Source: Saccharopolyspora flava
GTDB lineage: Bacteria > Actinomycetota > Actinomycetes > Mycobacteriales > Pseudonocardiaceae
Assembly (NCBI RefSeq): GCF_900116135.1
Contig: NZ_FOZX01000014.1
Span: forward strand, 62,001-126,000
Length of the DNA: 64,000 bases
Direction: 5' to 3'
Part shown: positions 56,189 through 64,000 of the stretch, in pieces
Layout: each line of letters starts with the position of its first letter
Position numbering within the stretch: the first letter of the stretch is position 1
Program-made: the position numbers and the translations under genes
Notes under the pieces: model-generated
The model's database searches: none
What the model saw: the letters and a program-made list of their open reading frames with translations, nothing else
Told to the model about the DNA's origin: nothing

Positions 56189-57154
56189 TCAGACGTGGGT
56201 GGTGAGGGGTCCTCCGGTGTAGGTGAGGGTGTCGGTGAAGGCCGCGTCGCGGTCCACCTCGCGGTCGTCGGCCTCGGCGTAGGCGCGGTGCAGGTTGAGC
56301 ACGATGCGCTCGGCGTCCCGCCAGTTGGCGAACTCACCGAGGTCGCAGCGCTGCGCCGCCTCCAGCGGGGAGAGCCCGTCCATCCGGCCCTTGCGCGCGG
56401 TGTCCAGGAGGAAGCGGTAGTAGCGCGCGTGGTCCTCCAGGACGCGGGGCAGCGCCGAACCCGGCATCGTCGGCCCGTGGCCCGGAACGACCGCCGTGGG
56501 CCGGAAACCGGCCAGCCACTCCAGCGACTTCAGCGAGCCCTCCACCGAGCCCGCCAGCAGCAGCGGCGTCACGCCGTGGACCAGCAGGTCGCCGCTGAAC
56601 AGCACCGCCGCGTCCGGCACCCACACCGCCACGTCGCCGGGGGTGTGGGCGGTGAAACCCGGGTGGTGCAGCTCGATCGCGCGCTCGCCCGGGTGCAGCG
56701 TCAGCGCGTCGCGCAGCACCACCGACGGGGCGCGGCGCTCGCCGATCTCCCACCGGGGCGCGGGTTCCCACAGCGGCGGCTGCGGCAGGCCCGCGTCGGC
56801 GAGGACGGCCTCGCGGGTCGCGGTGTGTCCGATGAGGACGGTGGACTCCGGCAGCAGCGCGTTGCCGTGGGTGTGATCGCCGTCCGGGTGGGTGTTGACG
56901 GCGAACCGGATCGGCGCGTCGGGCGCCGCCGCGCGCACCGCGTCGAGGAACCGGCGGGTGCGCTCGGCGGTCGCGCAGGTGTCGACGAGCACGATCCCCT
57001 CGTCGGTGAGCACGGCGCCCGCGTTGTTGATCCACCACGAACCGTCCGGCTGCGTCCAGGCGTGCACACCGGGTCCGACCTCGGTGAGCGCGGCGCGGTC
57101 GGGGGCGGATCGATCGGGGTTGCCTCGGTCGGGACTGGTGTTGGCGTAGCTCAA
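56189..57154 (-). CDS. MBL-fold metallohydrolase
   Basis: 321 residues from TTG 57154, which has GGGAGG at good spacing. Metal motif NTHPDGDHTHGN has Asp where many MBL proteins have a second His (HxDxDH), as in a common subfamily. Further ligands lie in VLFSGDLLVHG and VVPGHGPTMPG. Likely a hydrolase of ester or lactone bonds; substrate unknown. Divergent from uvrC. Confidence 0.85.
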   Translation of the reverse strand: MSYANTSPDRGNPDRSAPDRAALTEVGPGVHAWTQPDGSWWINNAGAVLTDEGIVLVDTCATAERTRRFLDAVRAAAPDAPIRFAVNTHPDGDHTHGNALLPESTVLIGHTATREAVLADAGLPQPPLWEPAPRWEIGERRAPSVVLRDALTLHPGERAIELHHPGFTAHTPGDVAVWVPDAAVLFSGDLLVHGVTPLLLAGSVEGSLKSLEWLAGFRPTAVVPGHGPTMPGSALPRVLEDHARYYRFLLDTARKGRMDGLSPLEAAQRCDLGEFANWRDAERIVLNLHRAYAEADDREVDRDAAFTDTLTYTGGPLTTHV

Positions 57155-57271
57155 CTCGGACCTCCCGGGGACGCGGAAAGATCGTGGACCACCCAGTGTG
57201 CACCGATCCGCACCGCCCGTGGGGCGAGGCCGCCGACGCGGGCCGTCGGGGACCGCACGTAGGCTGGAGGC

Positions 57272-59236
57272 GTGGCCGACCCGTCCACCTACCGACCAGC
57301 ACCAGGCACGATCCCGGACGCCCCGGGCGTCTACCGCTTCCACGACGCCGCCGGGCGCGTGATCTACGTCGGCAAGGCGAAGAGCCTGCGCAGCAGGCTT
57401 TCCTCGTACTTCGCCGACCTCGCCGGGCTGCACCCGCGCACCCGGCAGATGGTCACCACCGCCACCGGAGTGGTGTGGACGGTGGTGGGCACCGAGGTCG
57501 AGGCGCTGCAGCTGGAGTACTCCTGGATCAAGGAGTACGACCCCAAGTTCAACGTCCGCTACCGCGACGACAAGTCCTACCCGGTGCTGGCGGTGACGCT
57601 GCACGAGGAGTACCCGCGGCTGCACGTCTACCGCGGCCCCCGCAAGCGCGGCGTCCGCTACTTCGGTCCCTACGCGCACGCCTGGGCGATCCGGGAGACC
57701 CTCGACCTGCTGCTGCGGGTGTTCCCCGCGCGCACCTGCTCGTCCGGGGTGTTCAAGCGGCACTCGCAGATCGGCCGCCCCTGCCTGCTCGGCTACATCG
57801 GCAAGTGCTCGGCGCCGTGCGTGGGCCGGGTCAGCGCCGAGGAGCACCGCGGCATCGTCGAGGACTTCTGCGACTTCCTGGCCGGCCAGACCGACCAGCT
57901 GATGCGCAAGCTCGACAAGCAGATGCAGGCGGCCTCGGCGGAGCTGGAGTTCGAGCGCGCCGCCCGGCTGCGCGACGACCTCGAAGCCCTGCGCCGCGCG
58001 ATGGAGAAGCAGGCCGTGGTGCTCGGCGACGGCACCGACGCCGACGTGGTGGCCTTCGCCGAGGACGAGCTGGCCGCCGCCGTGCAGGTCTTCCACATCC
58101 GCGGCGGCCGGGTCCGCGGCCAGCGCGGCTGGGTGATCGACAAGGCCGAGCAGATGGACACCTCGGCGCTGACCTCCCAGTTCCTCACCCAGTTCTACGG
58201 CGAGCAGGCGGCCCTGGCCGACCAGGCCGACGCCGGGGGCAGCCCGGTGCCGCGCGAGGTGCTGGTGCCCGAGCTGCCCGAGGACTCCGAGACCATCGCC
58301 GGCTGGCTCGGCGAGCTGCGCGGCAGCCGCGTCAGCCTGCGCGTGCCGCAGCGCGGTGATAAGCGTGCGCTGATGGAAACCGTGGAGCGCAACGCCAAGG
58401 AGGCCTTCCAGCAGTACAAGCTGCGCCGCGCCGGGGACCTCACCGCGCGCTCGGCGGCGCTGCAGGAGCTGCAGGAGGCCCTGGCCCTGGACACCGCGCC
58501 GCTGCGGATCGAGTGCATCGACGTCAGCCACGTGCAGGGCAGCGATGTGGTGGCCTCGCTGGTGGTCTTCGAGGACGGCGTGCCGCGCAAGTCCGAGTAC
58601 CGCCGCTTCGAGGTTCGCGAGGGCGCCGAGGGCGGCGACGTCGGCTCGGTCGACGAGGTGGTGCGCCGCCGCTTCGCCCGCTACCTCAGCGAGACCGCCA
58701 AGGAGGCCGCGCCCGAGGGGGAGGGTGCCAGCCCGCTGGACCCGGAGACCGGGCGGCCGAAGAAGTTCGCCTACCCGCCGAACCTGCTGGTCATCGACGG
58801 CGCCGGGCCGCAGGCCAACGTCGCCTCCGACGCGCTGACCGAGATGGGCATCACCGACGTGGCGGTGATCGGGCTGGCCAAGCGCCTCGAGGAGGTGTGG
58901 CTGCCCAACGACCCCGATCCGGTGATCTTGCCGCGCACCAGCGAGGCCCTGTACCTGCTGCAGCGCGTCCGCGACGAGGCACATCGCTTCGCGATCAGCT
59001 ATCACCGCGCCAAGCGCGGCAAGCGGATGACGGGCTCCACATTGGACTCCATCCCGGGTCTCGGCGAGACTCGTCGCGCGGCGCTGCTCAAGCACTTCGG
59101 CTCGGTGAAGAGACTTCGCCAGGCCTCGGTCGAGGACATCGTGGCGGTGCCCGGAATCGGCCGCAGCACCGCGGAGACCGTGCACGCGGCGCTGGCCGAT
59201 CCGGCAGCCGGAAAACAAGGGGAACAAAGTGAGTGA
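57272..59236 (+). CDS. uvrC: Excinuclease ABC subunit C
   Basis: 654 residues from GTG 57272. GIY-YIG nuclease ([20 protein letters not shown]) at the N-terminus, Cys-rich [21 protein letters not shown] (split here only by length), UvrB-binding UVR region near 215-250 ([19 protein letters not shown]), the RNase H-like second nuclease ([19 protein letters not shown]), and a C-terminal HhH ([19 protein letters not shown]). Cuts both sides of DNA lesions. Overlaps rapZ by 8 bases. Confidence 0.96.
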   Translation: MADPSTYRPAPGTIPDAPGVYRFHDAAGRVIYVGKAKSLRSRLSSYFADLAGLHPRTRQMVTTATGVVWTVVGTEVEALQLEYSWIKEYDPKFNVRYRDDKSYPVLAVTLHEEYPRLHVYRGPRKRGVRYFGPYAHAWAIRETLDLLLRVFPARTCSSGVFKRHSQIGRPCLLGYIGKCSAPCVGRVSAEEHRGIVEDFCDFLAGQTDQLMRKLDKQMQAASAELEFERAARLRDDLEALRRAMEKQAVVLGDGTDADVVAFAEDELAAAVQVFHIRGGRVRGQRGWVIDKAEQMDTSALTSQFLTQFYGEQAALADQADAGGSPVPREVLVPELPEDSETIAGWLGELRGSRVSLRVPQRGDKRALMETVERNAKEAFQQYKLRRAGDLTARSAALQELQEALALDTAPLRIECIDVSHVQGSDVVASLVVFEDGVPRKSEYRRFEVREGAEGGDVGSVDEVVRRRFARYLSETAKEAAPEGEGASPLDPETGRPKKFAYPPNLLVIDGAGPQANVASDALTEMGITDVAVIGLAKRLEEVWLPNDPDPVILPRTSEALYLLQRVRDEAHRFAISYHRAKRGKRMTGSTLDSIPGLGETRRAALLKHFGSVKRLRQASVEDIVAVPGIGRSTAETVHAALADPAAGKQGEQSE

Positions 59237-60107
59237 CGAGCATTCGGGCATCGAGGTCGCCGTGGTCAGCGGCCTGTCCGGAGCGGGCCGCAGCACCGCG
59301 GCCAAGTGCCTGGAGGACCTCGGCTGGTTCGTGGTCGACAACCTGCCGCCGGAGCTGATCGCCACCATGGTCGAGCTGGGCGCCCGCTCCAGCGGCCAGA
59401 TCACCCGCGTCGCGGTGGTGATGGACGTGCGCAGCCGCGCGTTCACCGAAGACCTCGGCTCGGTCATCAAGGACCTCGACGCCCGCGGCTACAAGCCCAA
59501 GGTGCTGTTCCTGGAGGCCACCGACGAGGTGCTGATCCGGCGCTTCGAGCAGGTCCGCCGCGGTCACCCGATGCAGGGCGACGGCCGGTTGGCCGACGGC
59601 ATCGCCGCCGAGCGCTCGCTGCTGTCGCGGCTGCGCTCGGAGGCCGACCTGGTGCTGGACACCACCGGCCTGTCGGTGCACCAGCTGCGCACCAAGATCG
59701 AGGACGCCTTCGGCAACGAGGCCAGCACCCGCACCCGGGTGACCGTGCTGTCCTTCGGCTACAAGTACGGCCTGCCGATGGACGCCGACCTGGTCATGGA
59801 CTGCCGGTTCCTGCCCAACCCGTTCTGGATCCCCGAGCTGCGCGAGTTCAACGGCCTCGACGAGGAGGTCCGCAACTACGTGCTCGGCCAGGAGGGCGCC
59901 GAGGAGTTCATGGAGAGCTACCAGCAGCTGCTGCGGCTGGTCGGCGCCGGCTACCACCGCGAGGGCAAGCGCTACCTGACGCTGGCGCTGGGCTGCACCG
60001 GCGGCAAGCACCGCAGCGTCGCGCTGGTCGAGGAGCTGGCGCGCCGGCTCGCCGAGGACGACGGGATGATGGTCAAGACGGTCCACCGGGACCTGGGGCG
60101 CGAGTGA
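59229..60107 (+). CDS. rapZ: RNase adapter / nucleotide-binding protein RapZ
   Basis: 292 residues from GTG 59229. Walker [17 protein letters not shown] near the N-terminus and [18 protein letters not shown] near the C-terminus. In E. coli it controls glmS sRNAs; in actinobacteria the family's role is less clear. Second gene of the uvrC-rapZ-yvcK-whiA operon. Confidence 0.95.
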   Translation: MSDEHSGIEVAVVSGLSGAGRSTAAKCLEDLGWFVVDNLPPELIATMVELGARSSGQITRVAVVMDVRSRAFTEDLGSVIKDLDARGYKPKVLFLEATDEVLIRRFEQVRRGHPMQGDGRLADGIAAERSLLSRLRSEADLVLDTTGLSVHQLRTKIEDAFGNEASTRTRVTVLSFGYKYGLPMDADLVMDCRFLPNPFWIPELREFNGLDEEVRNYVLGQEGAEEFMESYQQLLRLVGAGYHREGKRYLTLALGCTGGKHRSVALVEELARRLAEDDGMMVKTVHRDLGRE

Positions 60108-61087
60108 CGGGCGAGCACGACGAACGCCCGCTGCGCGTGGTCGCGCTGGGCGGCGGGCACGGCCTGCAGGCCTCGCTGGCCGCGCTGCGGTGCATCACCC
60201 CCGACGTCACGGCCGTGGTCACGGTCGCCGACGACGGCGGGTCCTCCGGCAGGCTGCGCCGCGAGCTCGGCCTGCTCCCGCCCGGTGACCTGCGCAAAGC
60301 CCTCGCGGCGCTGGCCGATCGCGACGACGAGGCGCAGCTGTGGTCGGAGGTCTTCGAGCACCGCTTCGGCGGTTCGGGGGCGCTGGCCGGGCACGCCGTC
60401 GGCAACCTGCTGCTCGCCGGGCTGCTGGAGGTGCTGCAGGACCCGGTGGAGGTGCTTGACCACGCGTGCAAGCTCTTGGGTGTGCGAGGACGAGTGCTCC
60501 CGATGTCGACCAGGCCGCTGGACATGATCGGCGACGTGGTCGGGCTGGACTCCGATCCGGACTCGGTGCGCACCATCCGCGGCCAGGTCGCCCTGGCCAG
60601 TACACCCGGTCGGGTGAAACAGGTGCGATTGCACGCGAACGGAGACGATCAGCCGACCGCGTGCCCGCAGGCCGTGGCGGCCGTCAACGACGCCGATCTG
60701 GTGCTGCTCGGACCCGGCTCCTGGTTCACCAGCGTGCTGCCACATCTGCTGGTCCCGGAGCTGCACGAGGCTCTGGTGACCACCTCGGCGAAGCGCTTCG
60801 TGGTGCTCAACCTCATCCCTCAGCCGGGTGAGACGGCGGGCTTCTCGCCCGAACAACACCTCGACGTACTCTCGCAACACGCGCCCCGGCTGAAGGTCGA
60901 CGCCGTGCTGGCCGATGCGGACTCGGTACCGACTCCGGACCGGTTGCGCTCGGCGGCCTCGCGACTGGGCGCGCAGACCTTGCTGGATGAGATCGCCGCG
61001 CCCGCCGTGCCGGGACGGCACGACCCGCAGGCGCTCGCGGCGAGCCTGCGGGCCGCACTGGAGAGGAGGACGGACCAGTGGCGATGA
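60104..61087 (+). CDS. yvcK: YvcK/CofD-like gluconeogenesis factor
   Basis: 327 residues from GTG 60104, overlapping rapZ by 4 bases. [18 protein letters not shown] and [17 protein letters not shown] are the nucleotide-binding marks, followed by [12 protein letters not shown] and [17 protein letters not shown]. Links carbon metabolism to cell-wall growth (CuvA in mycobacteria) and binds UDP-sugars. Overlaps whiA by 10 bases. Confidence 0.95.
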   Translation: MTGEHDERPLRVVALGGGHGLQASLAALRCITPDVTAVVTVADDGGSSGRLRRELGLLPPGDLRKALAALADRDDEAQLWSEVFEHRFGGSGALAGHAVGNLLLAGLLEVLQDPVEVLDHACKLLGVRGRVLPMSTRPLDMIGDVVGLDSDPDSVRTIRGQVALASTPGRVKQVRLHANGDDQPTACPQAVAAVNDADLVLLGPGSWFTSVLPHLLVPELHEALVTTSAKRFVVLNLIPQPGETAGFSPEQHLDVLSQHAPRLKVDAVLADADSVPTPDRLRSAASRLGAQTLLDEIAAPAVPGRHDPQALAASLRAALERRTDQWR

Positions 61088-62064
61088 CCGCGGCGGTCAA
61101 GGACGAGTTGAGCCGGCTGTCGGTGAGCAAGACGTGCTGCCGGCGGGCGGAGGTCTCGTCGTTGCTGCGCTTCGCCGGCGGACTGCACATCGTGGCCGGC
61201 CGGGTGGTGGTCGAGGCGGAGCTGGACAGCGGATCCACCGCGCGCAGGCTGCGCAAGGAGATCCACGAGCTGTTCGGCCACCACTCCGACGTGCACGTGA
61301 TCACCTCCGGCGGGCTGCGCAAGGGCACCCGCTACGTGGTGCGCGTGGTCAAGGACGGCGAGGGCCTGGCCCGCCAGACCGGGCTGCTCGACCCGCGCGG
61401 CCGTCCCGTGCGCGGCCTGCCCGCGCACGTGGTCTCCGGCGGCGCCTGCGACTCCGAGGCCGCCTGGCGCGGCGCGTTCCTGGCGCACGGCTCGCTCACC
61501 GAGCCCGGCCGGTCCTCCTCGCTGGAGGTCACCTGCCCGGGTCCGGAGGCGGCGCTGGCGCTGGTCGGCTCCGCGCGCCGGATCGGCGTGTCGGCCAAGT
61601 CGCGCGAGGTGCGCGGCGCGGACCGGGTCGTGGTCCGCGACGGCGACGCCATCGGCGCGCTGCTGACCAGGCTCGGCGCGCACTCCAGCGTGCTGTCCTG
61701 GGAGGAGCGCCGGATGCGGCGCGAGGTGCGGGCCACCGCCAACCGGCTGGCCAACTTCGACGACGCCAACCTGCGCCGCTCGGCCCGCGCGGCCGTCGCC
61801 TCGGCGGCCCGCGTCGAGCGCGCCCTGGACCTGCTCGGCCCGAACGCCCCCGACCACCTCACGGTCGCCGGGCGGCTGCGGCTGGCCCACCGCCAGGCGT
61901 CGCTGGAGGAGCTCGGCCAGCTCGCCGACCCGCCGATGACCAAGGACGCGGTCGCCGGCCGGATCCGCAGGCTGCTGGCGATGGCCGACAAGCGCGCCCG
62001 CGAGCTCGGCGTCCCGGACACCGAGTCCGCCGTGACCGCGGAGATGCTCGAAGCCGAGGCCTGA
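61078..62064 (+). CDS. whiA: Sporulation/division regulator WhiA
   Basis: 328 residues from GTG 61078 (ATG 61084 is possible). [20 protein letters not shown] at the start, a LAGLIDADG-like N-terminal fold, and a C-terminal HTH with [20 protein letters not shown] and [20 protein letters not shown]. In Streptomyces it works with WhiB at division genes. It ends the operon. Confidence 0.96.
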   Translation: MAMTAAVKDELSRLSVSKTCCRRAEVSSLLRFAGGLHIVAGRVVVEAELDSGSTARRLRKEIHELFGHHSDVHVITSGGLRKGTRYVVRVVKDGEGLARQTGLLDPRGRPVRGLPAHVVSGGACDSEAAWRGAFLAHGSLTEPGRSSSLEVTCPGPEAALALVGSARRIGVSAKSREVRGADRVVVRDGDAIGALLTRLGAHSSVLSWEERRMRREVRATANRLANFDDANLRRSARAAVASAARVERALDLLGPNAPDHLTVAGRLRLAHRQASLEELGQLADPPMTKDAVAGRIRRLLAMADKRARELGVPDTESAVTAEMLEAEA

Positions 62065-62068
62065 TCGG

Positions 62069-62100
62069 AATCCCCCTCGGACCACGTTCCGAGGGGGATT
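62069..62100. terminator. whiA-operon terminator
   Basis: A 13-bp stem (AATCCCCCTCGGA / TCCGAGGGGGATT) with a 6-base loop, right after the whiA stop. The rest of the gap to gap (62101-62510) holds the 70-bp element and the gap promoter region. Confidence 0.9.
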
Positions 62101-62145
62101 CGTCTTTCTCGCGGATCCCGGGCTTGGTCGTCGTGCGTCACCAGG

Positions 62146-62215
62146 GGACAGTTTTTCCTCGAATCACCCATGATCAATATCCGTTTTGTCCGGACAGTTC
62201 TCACTAAAACCGTCC
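62146..62215 (+). repeat. 70-bp intergenic element, copy 6
   Basis: 70 bp, from GGACAGTTTTTCCTCGAATC to a tail ending CCGTCC, with inner ACCCATGATCAATATCCG. The flanks form extra inverted arms (TCGTGCGTCACCAGG before, CCTGGTGACGCACGA after), so the full inverted repeat here spans about 62131-62230. Confidence 0.9.
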
Positions 62216-62447
62216 CCTGGTGACGCACGACGAGAACGCGACCCCCGAACCGGCTGAAACCGGCCGAACCGGTGCAGAGATGCCGATCACCGGTGGCGGA
62301 TTCCCGACAGGGTCGGCCGTGGGCTTCTGAACTGCAAAGACGCCCCCGGTGTCGGGTTTCGCGAGTATCCTCGGCAGTGCTCGCCCGGTCGCGCGCCGAG
62401 GGCCCGCGACCGCCCCCGTGCGGGGTCTGCCGAGGCAGATAGGGTGA

Positions 62448-63521
<1,074 letters not shown>

Positions 63522-63705
63522 AGTAAGGGAATTTGATTCCACCACTCGGCCTGCATGGCGGTGCGGGTAGCGGAACCTCAGACGCCTTCTGGCTCCGGGA
63601 TCCGAGACTGATGTATGACCAATACACGGCGCTACGGCTGTCCTCACCAGAAGACGTCTGAGAACCCGCGGCGGTGCAAGTTGCGAGAGTGGTGAAAGAT
63701 CAAGG

Positions 63706-63750
63706 AGACCCGCATGAGCCGCAGTGGATTCGCCCGGCTCATGCGGGTCT
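63706..63750. terminator. gap-pgk intergenic hairpin
   Basis: A 16-bp perfect stem (AGACCCGCATGAGCCG / CGGCTCATGCGGGTCT) with a 13-base loop, followed by TCCC. It may end the gap message partly, letting some transcripts run into pgk. Confidence 0.85.
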
Positions 63751-63775
63751 TCCCGTCTCACGAGGAGTTTGCAGC

Positions 63776-64000
63776 GTGAAGAACCTCGACGATCTGCTGT
63801 CCGAGGGCGTGCGCGGTCGTCGCGTCCTGGTGCGCGCCGATCTCAACGTGCCGCTGGACGGCGACAAGATCACCGACGACGGCCGGGTGCGCGCCTCCCT
63901 GCCGACCATCTCCAAGCTCAGCGCCGCCGGTGCGCAGGTCGTGGTGACCGCCCACCTCGGCCGCCCCAAGGGCGAGCCCGACCCGCAGTTCTCGCTGGCC
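63776..64000 (+). CDS. pgk: Phosphoglycerate kinase, N-terminal part
   Basis: 75 codons from GTG 63776, cut by the right edge. The start [20 protein letters not shown] (as read with the start) and [20 protein letters not shown], then [16 protein letters not shown] are the family N-terminal marks. Glycolysis, next to gap. GAGGAG lies upstream of the GTG. Confidence 0.95.
   Translation, partial: MKNLDDLLSEGVRGRRVLVRADLNVPLDGDKITDDGRVRASLPTISKLSAAGAQVVVTAHLGRPKGEPDPQFSLA

Noticed and set aside
56189..59470. A single 1093-residue minus-strand protein
   Set aside because: Only the first part in the MBL gene is real; the rest is antisense to uvrC with Arg/Gly/Ala-rich shadow sequence, and a TTG start with ribosome site exists at 57154.

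Overview
The window is high-GC actinobacterial chromosome, most likely Pseudonocardiales and close to Saccharopolyspora. The reasons are the near-universal G/C third codon positions, frequent GTG/TTG starts, a mihF-gmk-rpoZ-coaBC-metK-priA block, WhiA, a conservon, DUF5753/DUF397 pairs and type VII (ESX) substrates. The genus is inferred from gene content; no database was searched. I saw no rRNA or tRNA gene, CRISPR array, transposase or phage gene.

1-9.1 kb: a lipoprotein cut by the left edge, a HelD/HelR-type RNA polymerase-recycling helicase preceded by a 19-bp palindrome matching the rifamycin-associated element, a 786-bp nested inverted repeat (3369-4154), an alpha/beta hydrolase divergent from an HTH regulator, and several unknown small, secreted or membrane proteins. 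9.1-12.7 kb: a P450, a RibD-C/DHFR-like reductase, and two membrane proteins sharing a repeated roughly 45-residue domain. 13-23 kb: an accessory island with type VII substrates (WXG100-like, then PE-like/DUF3558/PPE-like/EspG), lipoproteins, a DUF5753/DUF397 pair and a decayed paralogue fragment. Codon use is visibly more A/T-rich at 13.0-14.6 kb.

23.4-31.5 kb: housekeeping block mihF, gmk, rpoZ, coaBC, metK, a TIGR02206 membrane protein, trmL (opposite strand), priA and a GNAT acetyltransferase. 31.6-37.3 kb: a secreted protein, a four-gene conservon on the minus strand (sensor kinase, roadblock, DUF742, GTPase) and a deacetylase lipoprotein. 37.4-44.8 kb: DUF4015 glycoside hydrolase, ggt, def-fmt-rsmB, a deaminase and an OsmC protein. 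45-51.3 kb: an amino-acid permease, then rpe-ribD-ribE-ribBA-ribH plus a PH-domain protein, a compact riboflavin operon with no FMN riboswitch next to it. 51.4-57.2 kb: FKBP, MFS/DeoR pair, a dihydroorotate-dehydrogenase-like enzyme, a GH172/DUF2961 protein and an MBL hydrolase. 57.2-64 kb: uvrC-rapZ-yvcK-whiA, then gap and the start of pgk.

The most unusual feature is in the spaces between genes. Six elements of exactly 70 bp begin GGACAG and end in its complement. The 786-bp nested inverted repeat has the same ends. Five GTTTTCATGAAAAC palindromes and two arrays of a 24-bp tandem repeat occur in addition. All lie outside genes, usually at gene 3' ends, and in places they supply stop codons. 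They look like a multi-copy, non-autonomous repeat system that this window alone does not explain.
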